DNA of 64,000 nt from JBBQLG01 sp964251665 (GTDB lineage: Bacteria; Bacteroidota; Bacteroidia; Cytophagales; Spirosomataceae). The stretch covers positions 310,001-374,000 of the forward strand of contig CAXUKO010000005.1 of NCBI GenBank assembly GCA_964251665.1, in the 5' to 3' direction. The position numbers were made by a program, and so were the translations under genes. How positions within the stretch are numbered: the stretch's first letter is position 1; each line of letters begins with the position of its first letter. Positions 52,501 through 60,135 of this stretch are shown piece by piece. The notes under the pieces were generated by a model that worked only from the letters and a program-made list of their open reading frames with translations, did no database searches and was not told the origin of the DNA.

Positions 52501-52830
52501 TACTGGGCCAGTGCCTACTATGGTTTGTGGGGTAGCTTGTCCGGTGCCGGTAACAATGCAACGAAAGACTTCTTCGTGGAAGATGCTTCGTTTCTGCGGT
52601 TGCGAAACGTAGCGCTGGCCTTTGATCTCGCCAAAGTTGTCAAGTTGCCTTACCTAAACCGGTGCCAGCTGGTGCTGACCGGCCGCAACCTGCTGACCGT
52701 TACCAAGTATACCGGATTCGATCCTGAAATTAGTTCGGGAGCCTCCAACTCGTCCTTCGACCGGGGTGTCGATCACAGCACCCTGCCCAATACCAAGTCG
52801 TATCAGGTTGGCCTGAACATTGGGTTTTAA
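49552..52830 (+). CDS. SusC/RagA-family TonB-dependent outer-membrane transporter 1
   Basis: The 1092-residue protein has a signal peptide (ending IAQD), a carboxypeptidase-regulatory-like domain (about 22-95, VTSAEDGSPLPGVSV), a TonB box region near NEVVVTGSG (about 108), the plug domain (about 115-230, ending GAQGANGVIQVFTKKG) and a 22-strand beta-barrel with the terminal aromatic strand SYQVGLNIGF. It imports a polymer fragment together with the SusD lipoprotein encoded 18 bases downstream. The nutrient cannot be named, as no hydrolase gene follows. About two thirds of the N-terminal residues match transporter 2, so the two pairs are paralogues. Confidence 0.93.
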   Translation: MRKFLCVSILLICSLCTAAIAQDRRVVGKVTSAEDGSPLPGVSVLLKGTTKGTSTDVNGLFDLNIPSPKGAVLVFSFVGTATQEIKLGDESELNVSLASDSRILNEVVVTGSGVATSKAKLGISVESVSAKSLPQTPTASIDQALIGKIPGAQISSVSGNPGDPVNIVLRGINTVQGGTKPLIMVDGVQVAATDINSLDLSNVDRVEVVQGAASASIYGAQGANGVIQVFTKKGKKGRTAVNFSTSFAANEFINSGNVHKAELHPYLTDANNNIINYKTGAPLTYNEVGSVEGISYRYGGAARYAILDPRNVSNTPYNANLKYYDQFGQVFKTGTTTNNNINISGASEKSDFAISVANNHTVSSILKNGYIDRTNLTANLGTELFKGFTIRSTTQLVYTKNTIKPGLGAAGGFYYGKGNSLGAISSAFGASPYGFLNTSPFFDLTAKLADGTYPYYQTADFLSVNAANPYYQQEYTTSNDNKIDVIQNFDANYKVNKFLELDAKYGLNYRTENARWTYANQSQNQNAAYYDTWISYQAPDNKGEIDNWQYNTTFQNFLATAYIRTDFENDFHIKLPIQTSTQISFDYRNRKYNEYDTYGVSLGLAPPFNVSSTSSQAVALDYTEPFITYGYLVNQKIDFGDYGGVTAGFRSDYSSAFGGGSTPFTFPHFDGHILPFSFMKNSSINNTLSYFKLRAAYGEAGIQPGAFDRYSVLNQQNLGSGLVYTVPIAPNNPNLKVEVSKEFEAGTDFTINANQGSPWFNAINSSFTYWRRKSANVIYTVSTPPSLGGTGQLTNAIDMSSNGVQFSLNIPIYNSKNLKWDFTTNVGHQLSKIDAIAGGADIILTSSAGSTALVLTPGQPIGQIYGYKALTSLDYTRKDGTRYIAEGDAANYTLVDGRVVNKATKGIQFTDETYPLMNPNPKFNASFINGVTFKDFLTLNFQFDWVYGNHLYNQTKEWMYRDGIHGDFAKPVTIDGQTGAYTAYWASAYYGLWGSLSGAGNNATKDFFVEDASFLRLRNVALAFDLAKVVKLPYLNRCQLVLTGRNLLTVTKYTGFDPEISSGASNSSFDRGVDHSTLPNTKSYQVGLNIGF

Positions 52831-52848
52831 CGTTTAATCTCCCGACAC

Positions 52849-54546
52849 ATGACACGTTTCAAAAACTATAAGTTTGTGTATACGGCCTGTTTAACGGCCA
52901 TTTTGCTGAGTACGGTTTCCTGTAAAGATCAGCTGGACGTGGGCAACCCGAACGCCCCGACTATTGCCGCTAACGTTAATACCGAAACCGGCCTTATCTC
53001 CCTGGCGCAGGGCGGTGTGTACGTCAACGGCTTTGCCAATGGTGATGCCTGGCTTGGCAACAGCTACTTTTCATTGCCCTGGGGTTACAGCGAACTGATG
53101 GCCGATCTGGTAGGTGCCGATGCCTCCAACAACCAGGTTACTACTATTGGTCAGCCGGACTATATTATTCTGGATAACGGCAAGAAAGTTTCCAACTCAT
53201 CGCCCCAGATAAGCATTATCCGGTCGTATAACAGCCGGGCCGCAACGGGCGCGGGCAACAACGCCATTTATTACCAGTGGCTCAACATGTACGCCATGAA
53301 CAATGCCTGCAACACGGTTTTAAGCCTCGTTGATGGGATCAAGTTCTCGGGCGATGCGGCCAGCCGGTCAAATACCATTAAAGCCTGGGCTTACTGGTGG
53401 AAAGGTTACGCCTATGCTTCCATCGGGTCGATGTACTACGCGGGCCTGATTGAAGATCAGAGTGGTGTCACCAATGGTAATTATGTGCTGCACGATGCCA
53501 TTATAACAGAGTCCAATAAGTACTTCAACCTAGCGGCAACCACTCTGGGTGCCATCACCAGCGCCAGCGACTATGCCGATGTGTTGGGCCAGCTGATTCC
53601 AGCGGGCAACCAGGTCGGGCACGGTGGTGTGCCAACGGTGGATATGTGGAAACGGAACATCAATACGATGCTGGCCCGGAATATTCTGGTGAACAAACTG
53701 GCACCCTTCGTAAACGGTAATCCAAACGCCATGATCACCAAGTCGTCGACTACCAATATGACGGCCGCCGACTGGACCACTGTCCTGACCCTCACGACGA
53801 ATGGGATTAAACCGACGGATAACGTCTTTACGGGCAGAAGCACCGCCAACAACGCCTTCTTTACCGCGTCGGGTGGTACCGTTACGTCGTTGCTGGCCAG
53901 TGTAAATACCACGTCTACCTTTAAACCGAGCGAGCGGCTGATTCAAAACTTCAATGCCGGGGATAAACGGCTGGCCAACAATTTCAATACCACAACCACC
54001 TACAAAAACAACTATATCTACACAACACGGTATAGCCTGATTGACGGGGGCAGCGGCATGAACGGCGTTTATATGTACGGCAGCAAAACAGTGGGGGCCT
54101 ACGAAGTCTTTATTGCCGGCAGCTACGAGGAGAACGCGCTGATGCAGGCCGAAGCCAATATGCGTTTGGGCAATATAGAAGCGGGTCTGGCGCTGGTCGA
54201 TGCTGAGCGGGCATATCAGGGCGCGGGTGTTGCCGCCGTTGCCGGTACCGGCCTGACGCTGTCGGGTGCCCTTACGCAGCTGACCAGAGAGCGCCGGGTC
54301 GCCCTGTTCGGCCGGGGCCTGTCTTACTATGACAGTCGGCGCTGGGGCTGGATCTACGATATTGCCAACGGGGGCGGCAGCTACGGCAATACGGTAGAAT
54401 ACGTTAACCCAGCGTCTGGAGTCATCGAGTCGAATACCAACGTTACCATTAACTACAATTTCCTGGATTATTGGGATGTCCCCGCCGACGAATCGGTCCT
54501 GAACCCCTCTACGTCCGGTGTGGCCACGAAAAACCCGAATTTCTAA
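52849..54546 (+). CDS. SusD/RagB-family nutrient-binding lipoprotein 1
   Basis: The 565-residue protein has a lipobox (LSTVSC) and is mostly helical with TPR-like pairs, including AYWWKGYAYASIGSMYYAG and YEENALMQAEANMRLGN. The C-terminal region holds RERRVALFGRGLSYYDSRRW, typical of SusD relatives. It would sit at the outer face of the outer membrane as a lid for transporter 1. It is encoded 18 bases after the transporter gene and ends before a strong terminator-type hairpin. It resembles lipoprotein 2 over most of its length, fitting duplication of the pair. Confidence 0.92.
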   Translation: MTRFKNYKFVYTACLTAILLSTVSCKDQLDVGNPNAPTIAANVNTETGLISLAQGGVYVNGFANGDAWLGNSYFSLPWGYSELMADLVGADASNNQVTTIGQPDYIILDNGKKVSNSSPQISIIRSYNSRAATGAGNNAIYYQWLNMYAMNNACNTVLSLVDGIKFSGDAASRSNTIKAWAYWWKGYAYASIGSMYYAGLIEDQSGVTNGNYVLHDAIITESNKYFNLAATTLGAITSASDYADVLGQLIPAGNQVGHGGVPTVDMWKRNINTMLARNILVNKLAPFVNGNPNAMITKSSTTNMTAADWTTVLTLTTNGIKPTDNVFTGRSTANNAFFTASGGTVTSLLASVNTTSTFKPSERLIQNFNAGDKRLANNFNTTTTYKNNYIYTTRYSLIDGGSGMNGVYMYGSKTVGAYEVFIAGSYEENALMQAEANMRLGNIEAGLALVDAERAYQGAGVAAVAGTGLTLSGALTQLTRERRVALFGRGLSYYDSRRWGWIYDIANGGGSYGNTVEYVNPASGVIESNTNVTINYNFLDYWDVPADESVLNPSTSGVATKNPNF

Positions 54547-54563
54547 CTACTACCGGCTTCCTT

Positions 54564-54607
54564 ACGCAGAAAGACCGGCTCGCTCAGGCGAGCCGGTCTT
54601 TCTGCGT
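54564..54607. terminator. Perfect 20-base-pair hairpin after SusD 1
   Basis: The arms 54564-54583 and 54588-54607 pair exactly around loop TCAG; the left arm starts ACGCAGAAAGACCGGC. It lies 18 bases after the SusD stop and probably ends the first SusCD unit. Confidence 0.85.
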
Positions 54608-54620
54608 TCAGGCAATCCAG

Positions 54621-54743
54621 TCATTCATGGGTGGCCAGGTAATTGTTTACGGCCAATACGAAATCTGTCAGGCAGCGGTCATCGCCGGATGTCGGGTTCG
54701 CATAGTTCTGTTTGAGGGTCGGCAACGAATGCGTTTTGTACAT
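54621..54743 (-). CDS. Candidate small protein of 40 residues, opposite to the SusCD genes
   Basis: An open frame on the minus strand gives MYKTHSLPTLKQNYANPTSG and continues with DDRCLTDFVLAVNNYLATHE. It is preceded by AGGAAA immediately before the ATG, a good ribosome-binding sequence for this phylum. Its end lies 14 bases before the SusD 1 hairpin. No family was recognised and chance cannot be excluded. Confidence 0.3.
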   Translation of the reverse strand: MYKTHSLPTLKQNYANPTSGDDRCLTDFVLAVNNYLATHE

Positions 54744-54879
54744 TTTCCTGTTACACGAACATTACTTACTGACAGCTATAGTGGTTTGCTTCTATGGTCA
54801 GTGCAATGTTTTAGATTATGAGTACAAAATAGGGTTTATTAACTGGCAAATTCACGAGATTAGTAAGTATTATACTTAA

Positions 54880-55037
54880 GTATTGTTTACATACTTACAA
54901 AATAATGTTTGCTACTTGAGGACTAAAAGCAAATTATATATATATCACTAAAAAAAGAACTTATAATTTGTTATGTTTTTTCTATTGATTAAGTTTGCAG
55001 TAAGAAATTCGTTTTCTTAACCTAAAACAAACTATAA
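54880..55037 (+). promoter_or_regulatory. Leader of SusC gene 2
   Basis: TATATATATC-type box ending 92 bases, GTTTTCTTAACC starting 27 bases and a GTTTG box 127 bases before the ATG, all at the same spacing as in the leader of SusC 1. Bases 54744-54879 hold nothing recognised. The shared spacing suggests common control of both units. Confidence 0.7.
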
Positions 55038-58000
55038 ATGAGGAGATTTCTACTAATGGGTTTACTGCTTGTAGGCTCATTCTGGACCACCGTAATGGCT
55101 CAGGACAGGAAGGTAACGGGTAAAGTTACCAGTGCAGAAGACGGCTCGGGCCTGCCCGGCGTCTCAGTTGTAGTAAAAGGATCAACCAAAGGGTCCACTA
55201 CGGACGCCGATGGTAATTATTCCTTATCGGTGCCGGACAAAGGCGGCAAACTGGTATATAGTTTTGTCGGTGCTATCAGTCAGGACGTAGAGATTGGCAA
55301 CCAGGCAATCATCAACGTGAAGCTGGTATCAGACACCCGGCTTCTGTCGGAGGTAGTCGTAACCGGGGTTGGCGTAGCTACTACCAAAGCCAAACTGGGC
55401 ATTGCTGTAGAATCTGTCTCAGCTAAAGATTTACCACCCGCCCCAACGGCTTCCATTGATCAGGCTTTGGTTGGTAAAATCGCCGGTGCGCAGATCGTAA
55501 GTGCCAATGGTACGCCGGGGTCAAAAGCCAACATTCTGCTGCGGGGGATCAATACTGTAAACCGGGGAACGGCACCTATTGTGCTGCTGGATGGCGTACA
55601 GGTTGCAGCTACGGACATCAACTCACTGGACCTGAGCAGCGTTGACCGGGTTGAAGTCGTTCAGGGTGCGGCTGCCTCAACGCTTTACGGCGCACAGGGC
55701 GCCAATGGCGTCATTCAGATTTTCAGCAAGCGCGGGGCAGACGGCCCGATTCGGGTTAGTTTCTCCAATAGCTACGCTGAAAACACGTACCTCAATATTG
55801 GCAACGTCCATAAAGCCGACAAACACGCTTTCGCCACTGACGCCAGTAATAATGTAATCGGCGTATCGGGTAAGCCCATTACGCTTGATCCAAACACACT
55901 CCGGTGGAGCGAAAACGTGCAGTACAGTGCGCTGGACCCGAACGGTAACGCCAACAAGCCATACGACAAGAATCTACAGTATTACGATCACTTCTCTACG
56001 TTCTTAACGCCATCGAAAACGATCAACAATTCGGTAAACATATCGGGTGGCAACGCTAAGTCGGATTTCAGCATAACGCTGTCAAATAGCTATCAGTCAA
56101 GCCCGATCCGGAATAACGGCGAGTTTGACCGGAGCAACTTAGTCAGTAACCTCGGCGTAACGCTGGCCAAAAACCTGACCCTGCGTAGTGTGTCGCAGTT
56201 GGTATATACTAAAAACGACCTGAAAGTAAATGACCGCGACCTGCTGTATTCGCTGAACAACACCCGGCCCTTTGCTAACTACGACCAGAAGGATGTTGAT
56301 GGTAACTACGGCGCGTACTTTGGCGATGCCTCAGGGGTAAACGCCTACAACCCGAACTACCGGCAGCAGTACCTGAGTCACAAAGACAATAAAGTTGATT
56401 TGATCCAGAGCTTCAACCTGACGTACAGCCCGATCAAGTTTCTGGATCTGAATGCCCGCTATGGCCTTAACTATCAAACCGATGTTAATCGCTACACGTA
56501 CGGCAATCAGTCGCAGAACCGAAATATTATGGTGGACCCGAGTTACTATACAGGTCTCAACGCACCGGACGAAAAAGGAGAGGTCAGTGATTATAATTCC
56601 AAGACAGTCTTCCAGAATGCCTTTACCAGTGCGACAATAAAGACTGATTTTAAGGAAGATTTCAACATCAACCTGCCTATTCGCACTACTACGCTACTTG
56701 GTTTCGATTACCGGAAAAACGTCTTCAGCGAATACAACACCTATGGCGCTGGCCTGCCGCTGTACAGCCCGGTTACAGCCGCTCAGGCAGGTACTTACCG
56801 GATTACGAGAGACAACGTAACGCCATTTATTACCTACGGCTACCTGGCCAGTCAGAACATCGAGTTTGGCGAGTTCGGCGGAGTAACGGGTACCTACCGC
56901 AGCGATTATTCGTCGGCGTTCGGGCGCGGCTCCACGCCGTTTGGTTTCCCGGCGGCCAACGCCCACATCCGGCCATCATCGTTCAATTTCTGGCAAAACA
57001 GCCCGCTGGGCCAGTTCATACCCGAGTTTAAACTGCGGGCAGCTTATGGCGAGGCTGGTATTCAGCCCCAGCCGTTTGATCGCTATGTAACCCTGAGCAC
57101 GAAGACACTGGGAACTAATAATGTGTTTTATGCCGGTTCGACGCAGAACAATCCCGACCTGAACGTTGAAGTATCGAAAGAACTTGAGCTTGGTACGGAC
57201 TTCACCCTAAAAGGCGGAAATGGTGACTGGCTGCGCCGGTTGAATTTCTCGTTCAGTTACTGGAAACGCAGCACCGACAATTCGATTTATAACGTAGATG
57301 CGGCTCCGTCGTCGGGTATTGGCAAACTGAAAGACAATGCTTTTGGACTGGCCTCCCACGGACTTCAGTTCTCGCTGAACACCACGCTGTATAGAGGGAA
57401 AGACTTTACCTGGGATTTCGTAACCAACTTTGGCCGACAGACTTCGGAAATCACCTCGGTAAAGGGTAACGCCCAGATTACCGTTACGTCCAGTGCGGGC
57501 AGTACGAACTATGTGCTGAAAGCGGGTCAGAAAATAGGGCAGTTATTTGGCTTTGTGGCCATCCGTGACCTGAACCAGATTCTGCCTGATGGCACGGCAG
57601 CCATTGCCGAAGCTAACAAGGGACTCTACGAACTGGCGAGCAACGGCTATGTGGTTAACAAAACGACCAAGCAGCCCCTGTTCAGTTCCAAGCAGTACAG
57701 TTTTGGTGATCCGAACCCAACGTTTACCTCGTCGTTCATCAACACGGTATCGTTCCGTAACCTCGTGACGCTGAACTTCCAGTTCGACTGGACGCAGGGC
57801 AGTCACGTGTACAACCAGACTAAAGAATGGATGTACCGCGACGGTATCAGCTCGGACTACACCAATCCGTTCACGGTTAATGGCCAAACGGGTGCCTGGA
57901 CTGCTTTTTACCGGGGCGTATACCAGGCCGGAGCCAACAACGGTACCAAGAACTACTTCTACGAAGATGCGTCGTTTGTGCGGCTGCGGAACGTGTCGCT

Positions 58001-58226
58001 GCGCTTCGACCTGGCCAAAGCGCTGCCCCGTCTGCCTTTCCGGAACCTGCAACTTGAGTTGAGCGGCCGGAACCTGCTGACCTGGACCAAGTACACGGGT
58101 ATGGACCCCGAAGTGAGTTCGGGTCAGACAACGGGTAACGAAAACTCTGCCTTCGACCGTGGTACCGATCACAACACCATGCCGAACCTGCGCTCGTATC
58201 AGGTTGGCCTGAACTTCGGCTTCTAA
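55038..58226 (+). CDS. SusC/RagA-family TonB-dependent outer-membrane transporter 2
   Basis: The 1062-residue protein has the same plan as transporter 1: signal peptide ending VMAQD, carboxypeptidase-regulatory-like domain (VTSAEDGSGLPGVSV), TonB box region SEVVVTGVG, plug (ending GAQGANGVIQIFSKRG) and barrel with terminal SYQVGLNFGF. Long blocks such as VAATDINSLDLS and DRVEVVQGAA are identical to transporter 1, while barrel loops differ, for example near residues 240-300. This fits duplication followed by change of ligand. A SusD gene follows 27 bases later. The imported polymer is unknown. Confidence 0.93.
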   Translation: MRRFLLMGLLLVGSFWTTVMAQDRKVTGKVTSAEDGSGLPGVSVVVKGSTKGSTTDADGNYSLSVPDKGGKLVYSFVGAISQDVEIGNQAIINVKLVSDTRLLSEVVVTGVGVATTKAKLGIAVESVSAKDLPPAPTASIDQALVGKIAGAQIVSANGTPGSKANILLRGINTVNRGTAPIVLLDGVQVAATDINSLDLSSVDRVEVVQGAAASTLYGAQGANGVIQIFSKRGADGPIRVSFSNSYAENTYLNIGNVHKADKHAFATDASNNVIGVSGKPITLDPNTLRWSENVQYSALDPNGNANKPYDKNLQYYDHFSTFLTPSKTINNSVNISGGNAKSDFSITLSNSYQSSPIRNNGEFDRSNLVSNLGVTLAKNLTLRSVSQLVYTKNDLKVNDRDLLYSLNNTRPFANYDQKDVDGNYGAYFGDASGVNAYNPNYRQQYLSHKDNKVDLIQSFNLTYSPIKFLDLNARYGLNYQTDVNRYTYGNQSQNRNIMVDPSYYTGLNAPDEKGEVSDYNSKTVFQNAFTSATIKTDFKEDFNINLPIRTTTLLGFDYRKNVFSEYNTYGAGLPLYSPVTAAQAGTYRITRDNVTPFITYGYLASQNIEFGEFGGVTGTYRSDYSSAFGRGSTPFGFPAANAHIRPSSFNFWQNSPLGQFIPEFKLRAAYGEAGIQPQPFDRYVTLSTKTLGTNNVFYAGSTQNNPDLNVEVSKELELGTDFTLKGGNGDWLRRLNFSFSYWKRSTDNSIYNVDAAPSSGIGKLKDNAFGLASHGLQFSLNTTLYRGKDFTWDFVTNFGRQTSEITSVKGNAQITVTSSAGSTNYVLKAGQKIGQLFGFVAIRDLNQILPDGTAAIAEANKGLYELASNGYVVNKTTKQPLFSSKQYSFGDPNPTFTSSFINTVSFRNLVTLNFQFDWTQGSHVYNQTKEWMYRDGISSDYTNPFTVNGQTGAWTAFYRGVYQAGANNGTKNYFYEDASFVRLRNVSLRFDLAKALPRLPFRNLQLELSGRNLLTWTKYTGMDPEVSSGQTTGNENSAFDRGTDHNTMPNLRSYQVGLNFGF

Positions 58227-58253
58227 ACAGTCAATCATCCTCGAATCGAATTC

Positions 58254-59894
58254 ATGAAAACAACATATTTTAAAAATACCCTGCTGACCGTAGCCGCCAC
58301 CGGCTTGCTGATGGCCTGTAGCACGGATATATTGGACGTTAAGAACCCCAACCAGCCGACTCCTTCCAGTGCGGCCACCGAAGTTGGTGTGATCTCCCTG
58401 GGTCAGGGCTCGGTTTATGTCAATGGCATGGGCAACTCCCTCGACGGGTTTAAATACTACGACGGCGTACCGGGTGGTTTCTGGACAGGCGCTATTGGTT
58501 TCCACGAACTGATGGGCGATGAAATTGGCGAAGAAGCAGCCAATGACTTCGGCAACCAGATCGGCATGCCCGACATGGTGACGCTGGACGATGGCACGAA
58601 AGTGGCCAACCCAAGTTCCGTGAACACGCAGGTGGGTCTGCTGCGGACGGTGAACGTAAACGCACAGGGTGCCTCCAACCCACTCTATTACGAATGGGCG
58701 TATATGTACAACCTCAACAACGGCATGAATTCGGTGCTGGAGATTGCGGCCAACACCAAGTTTACGGGCGATGGAGCGGCCAAACTTAACACCATTAAGG
58801 CCTGGGCATACTGGTGGAAAGGCTACGCCTACTCGCGGCTCGGCTCAATTTACGTGGCCGCGTTGATCAACGACAAGTCAGCTACTACCAACGGTAACTA
58901 CGTTGTCAAGGAGAAAATCATTGATGAAGCCACCAAGAACTTTGATCTGGCGGTGACGGCGTTGACAGCTTTAGGCGCGGGCGGTACCGATTACACAGCC
59001 GTGATGGAAGGATTGATTCCTGCTTTCAATCGGGTGGGTAAAGGCCTGGTTCCATCGCCGGCTGAATGGAAGCGGAACATCAACACCATGAAAGCCCGCA
59101 ACATTCTGGTGAATACGACTACCAAAACCATGTCTGCCGCACAGTGGGGTCAGATTCTAACCCTGGCCAACGACGGCATAACAGCTACCGACCGAGTATT
59201 TACGGGCCGCTCCAATGACAATGGTGATTTCATAAACCGGCTTAGTGGAAACATTGCCGCCAAATCCTTCGGTCCAACCGGCGGAACCTATAAAATCAGC
59301 GAACGCCTGATTCAGGATTTCCCGGCGGGCGACAAGCGCTTGGACAATAACTTCACGAAGTCGGCATCGGCCATTCTGTTCAATCAGGACCGGGGTAACT
59401 CGTTCAACACGCGCTGGACCATCGCAGACGGCGGCAAGGGCTTACCGGGCGTAGTTGTGCTGAACAACCGGGCGGTGGGCGCATACGAACTGTACCTGGC
59501 GGGTACCTACGAAGAAAACGAACTGATGAAGGCGGAAGCTAAATTGTACACCGGTGATATAGCCGGTGGGTTAGCCTCTATCGACGCCGTTCGGACGTTT
59601 CAGGGTGCTGGTTTAGCGGCTCTGTCGGGTCTGTCACTGGACGCGGCTAAGGAAGAACTCCGCAAGGAACGCCGGGTTGGCCTGGCATTCCGGGGTCTTT
59701 CTTTCTACGATGCTCGCCGGATGGGCGTGATCACTGATGGCCGTAAAGGAGCTGTGGTGGTAGACAAAGCCGGTAAGGTTAGCACCAACGCAACAATCAA
59801 TTACAACTTCGTACCGTACTGGGATGTACCCGATAACGAATTGGCGTATAATCCGGCCGCTGCGGGCAGTGCACCCACAACGCTGTTAAAGTAA
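58254..59894 (+). CDS. SusD/RagB-family nutrient-binding lipoprotein 2
   Basis: The 546-residue protein has a lipobox (LLMAC) and starts its mature part CSTDILDVKNPNQPTPSS. The family's helical repeat parts are recognisable in AYWWKGYAYSRLGSIYVAA, YEENELMKAEAKLYTGD and KERRVGLAFRGLSFYDARRM. It forms the surface lid of transporter 2. Residues facing the ligand differ from lipoprotein 1 in several loops, as expected if the two units take different nutrients. A strong intrinsic terminator follows 18 bases after the stop. Confidence 0.92.
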   Translation: MKTTYFKNTLLTVAATGLLMACSTDILDVKNPNQPTPSSAATEVGVISLGQGSVYVNGMGNSLDGFKYYDGVPGGFWTGAIGFHELMGDEIGEEAANDFGNQIGMPDMVTLDDGTKVANPSSVNTQVGLLRTVNVNAQGASNPLYYEWAYMYNLNNGMNSVLEIAANTKFTGDGAAKLNTIKAWAYWWKGYAYSRLGSIYVAALINDKSATTNGNYVVKEKIIDEATKNFDLAVTALTALGAGGTDYTAVMEGLIPAFNRVGKGLVPSPAEWKRNINTMKARNILVNTTTKTMSAAQWGQILTLANDGITATDRVFTGRSNDNGDFINRLSGNIAAKSFGPTGGTYKISERLIQDFPAGDKRLDNNFTKSASAILFNQDRGNSFNTRWTIADGGKGLPGVVVLNNRAVGAYELYLAGTYEENELMKAEAKLYTGDIAGGLASIDAVRTFQGAGLAALSGLSLDAAKEELRKERRVGLAFRGLSFYDARRMGVITDGRKGAVVVDKAGKVSTNATINYNFVPYWDVPDNELAYNPAAAGSAPTTLLK

Positions 59895-59912
59895 AAAGAC
59901 AATTTATCCGGT

Positions 59913-59946
59913 AAAAAGGGTTGCCTCCTAGGAGGCAACCCTTTTT
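59913..59946 (+). terminator. Intrinsic terminator after SusD 2
   Basis: AAAAAGGGTTGCCTCCT followed directly by its exact complement, then further T residues (to 59948). Stem of 17 base pairs with a T-tract; one of the clearest terminators in the window. It separates SusCD unit 2 from unit 3. The remaining 187 bases to the next ATG are an AT-rich leader unlike those of units 1 and 2. Confidence 0.9.
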
Positions 59947-60135
59947 TTGTTTTTATGAAGACAATTCTAATTTTTAGTTGTATTTCTTTGGCAAATCGTT
60001 GTAAATAGGTCAAATAACGCCTACTTTGTCTATCCGTTCAATCAAAAAAGGTTTGTAATCAGAAAAACACCTCTTAAATCAACTGAGCGGTACTACCAGT
60101 TTAAACCTAATTTTTCAGTTAACAAAACTCACTTC

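Noticed and set aside
60000..60135. Third copy of the shared SusC leader upstream of SusC 3
   Set aside because: The TATATATATC and GTTTTCTTAACC boxes are absent at the expected distances; the leader is unrelated.
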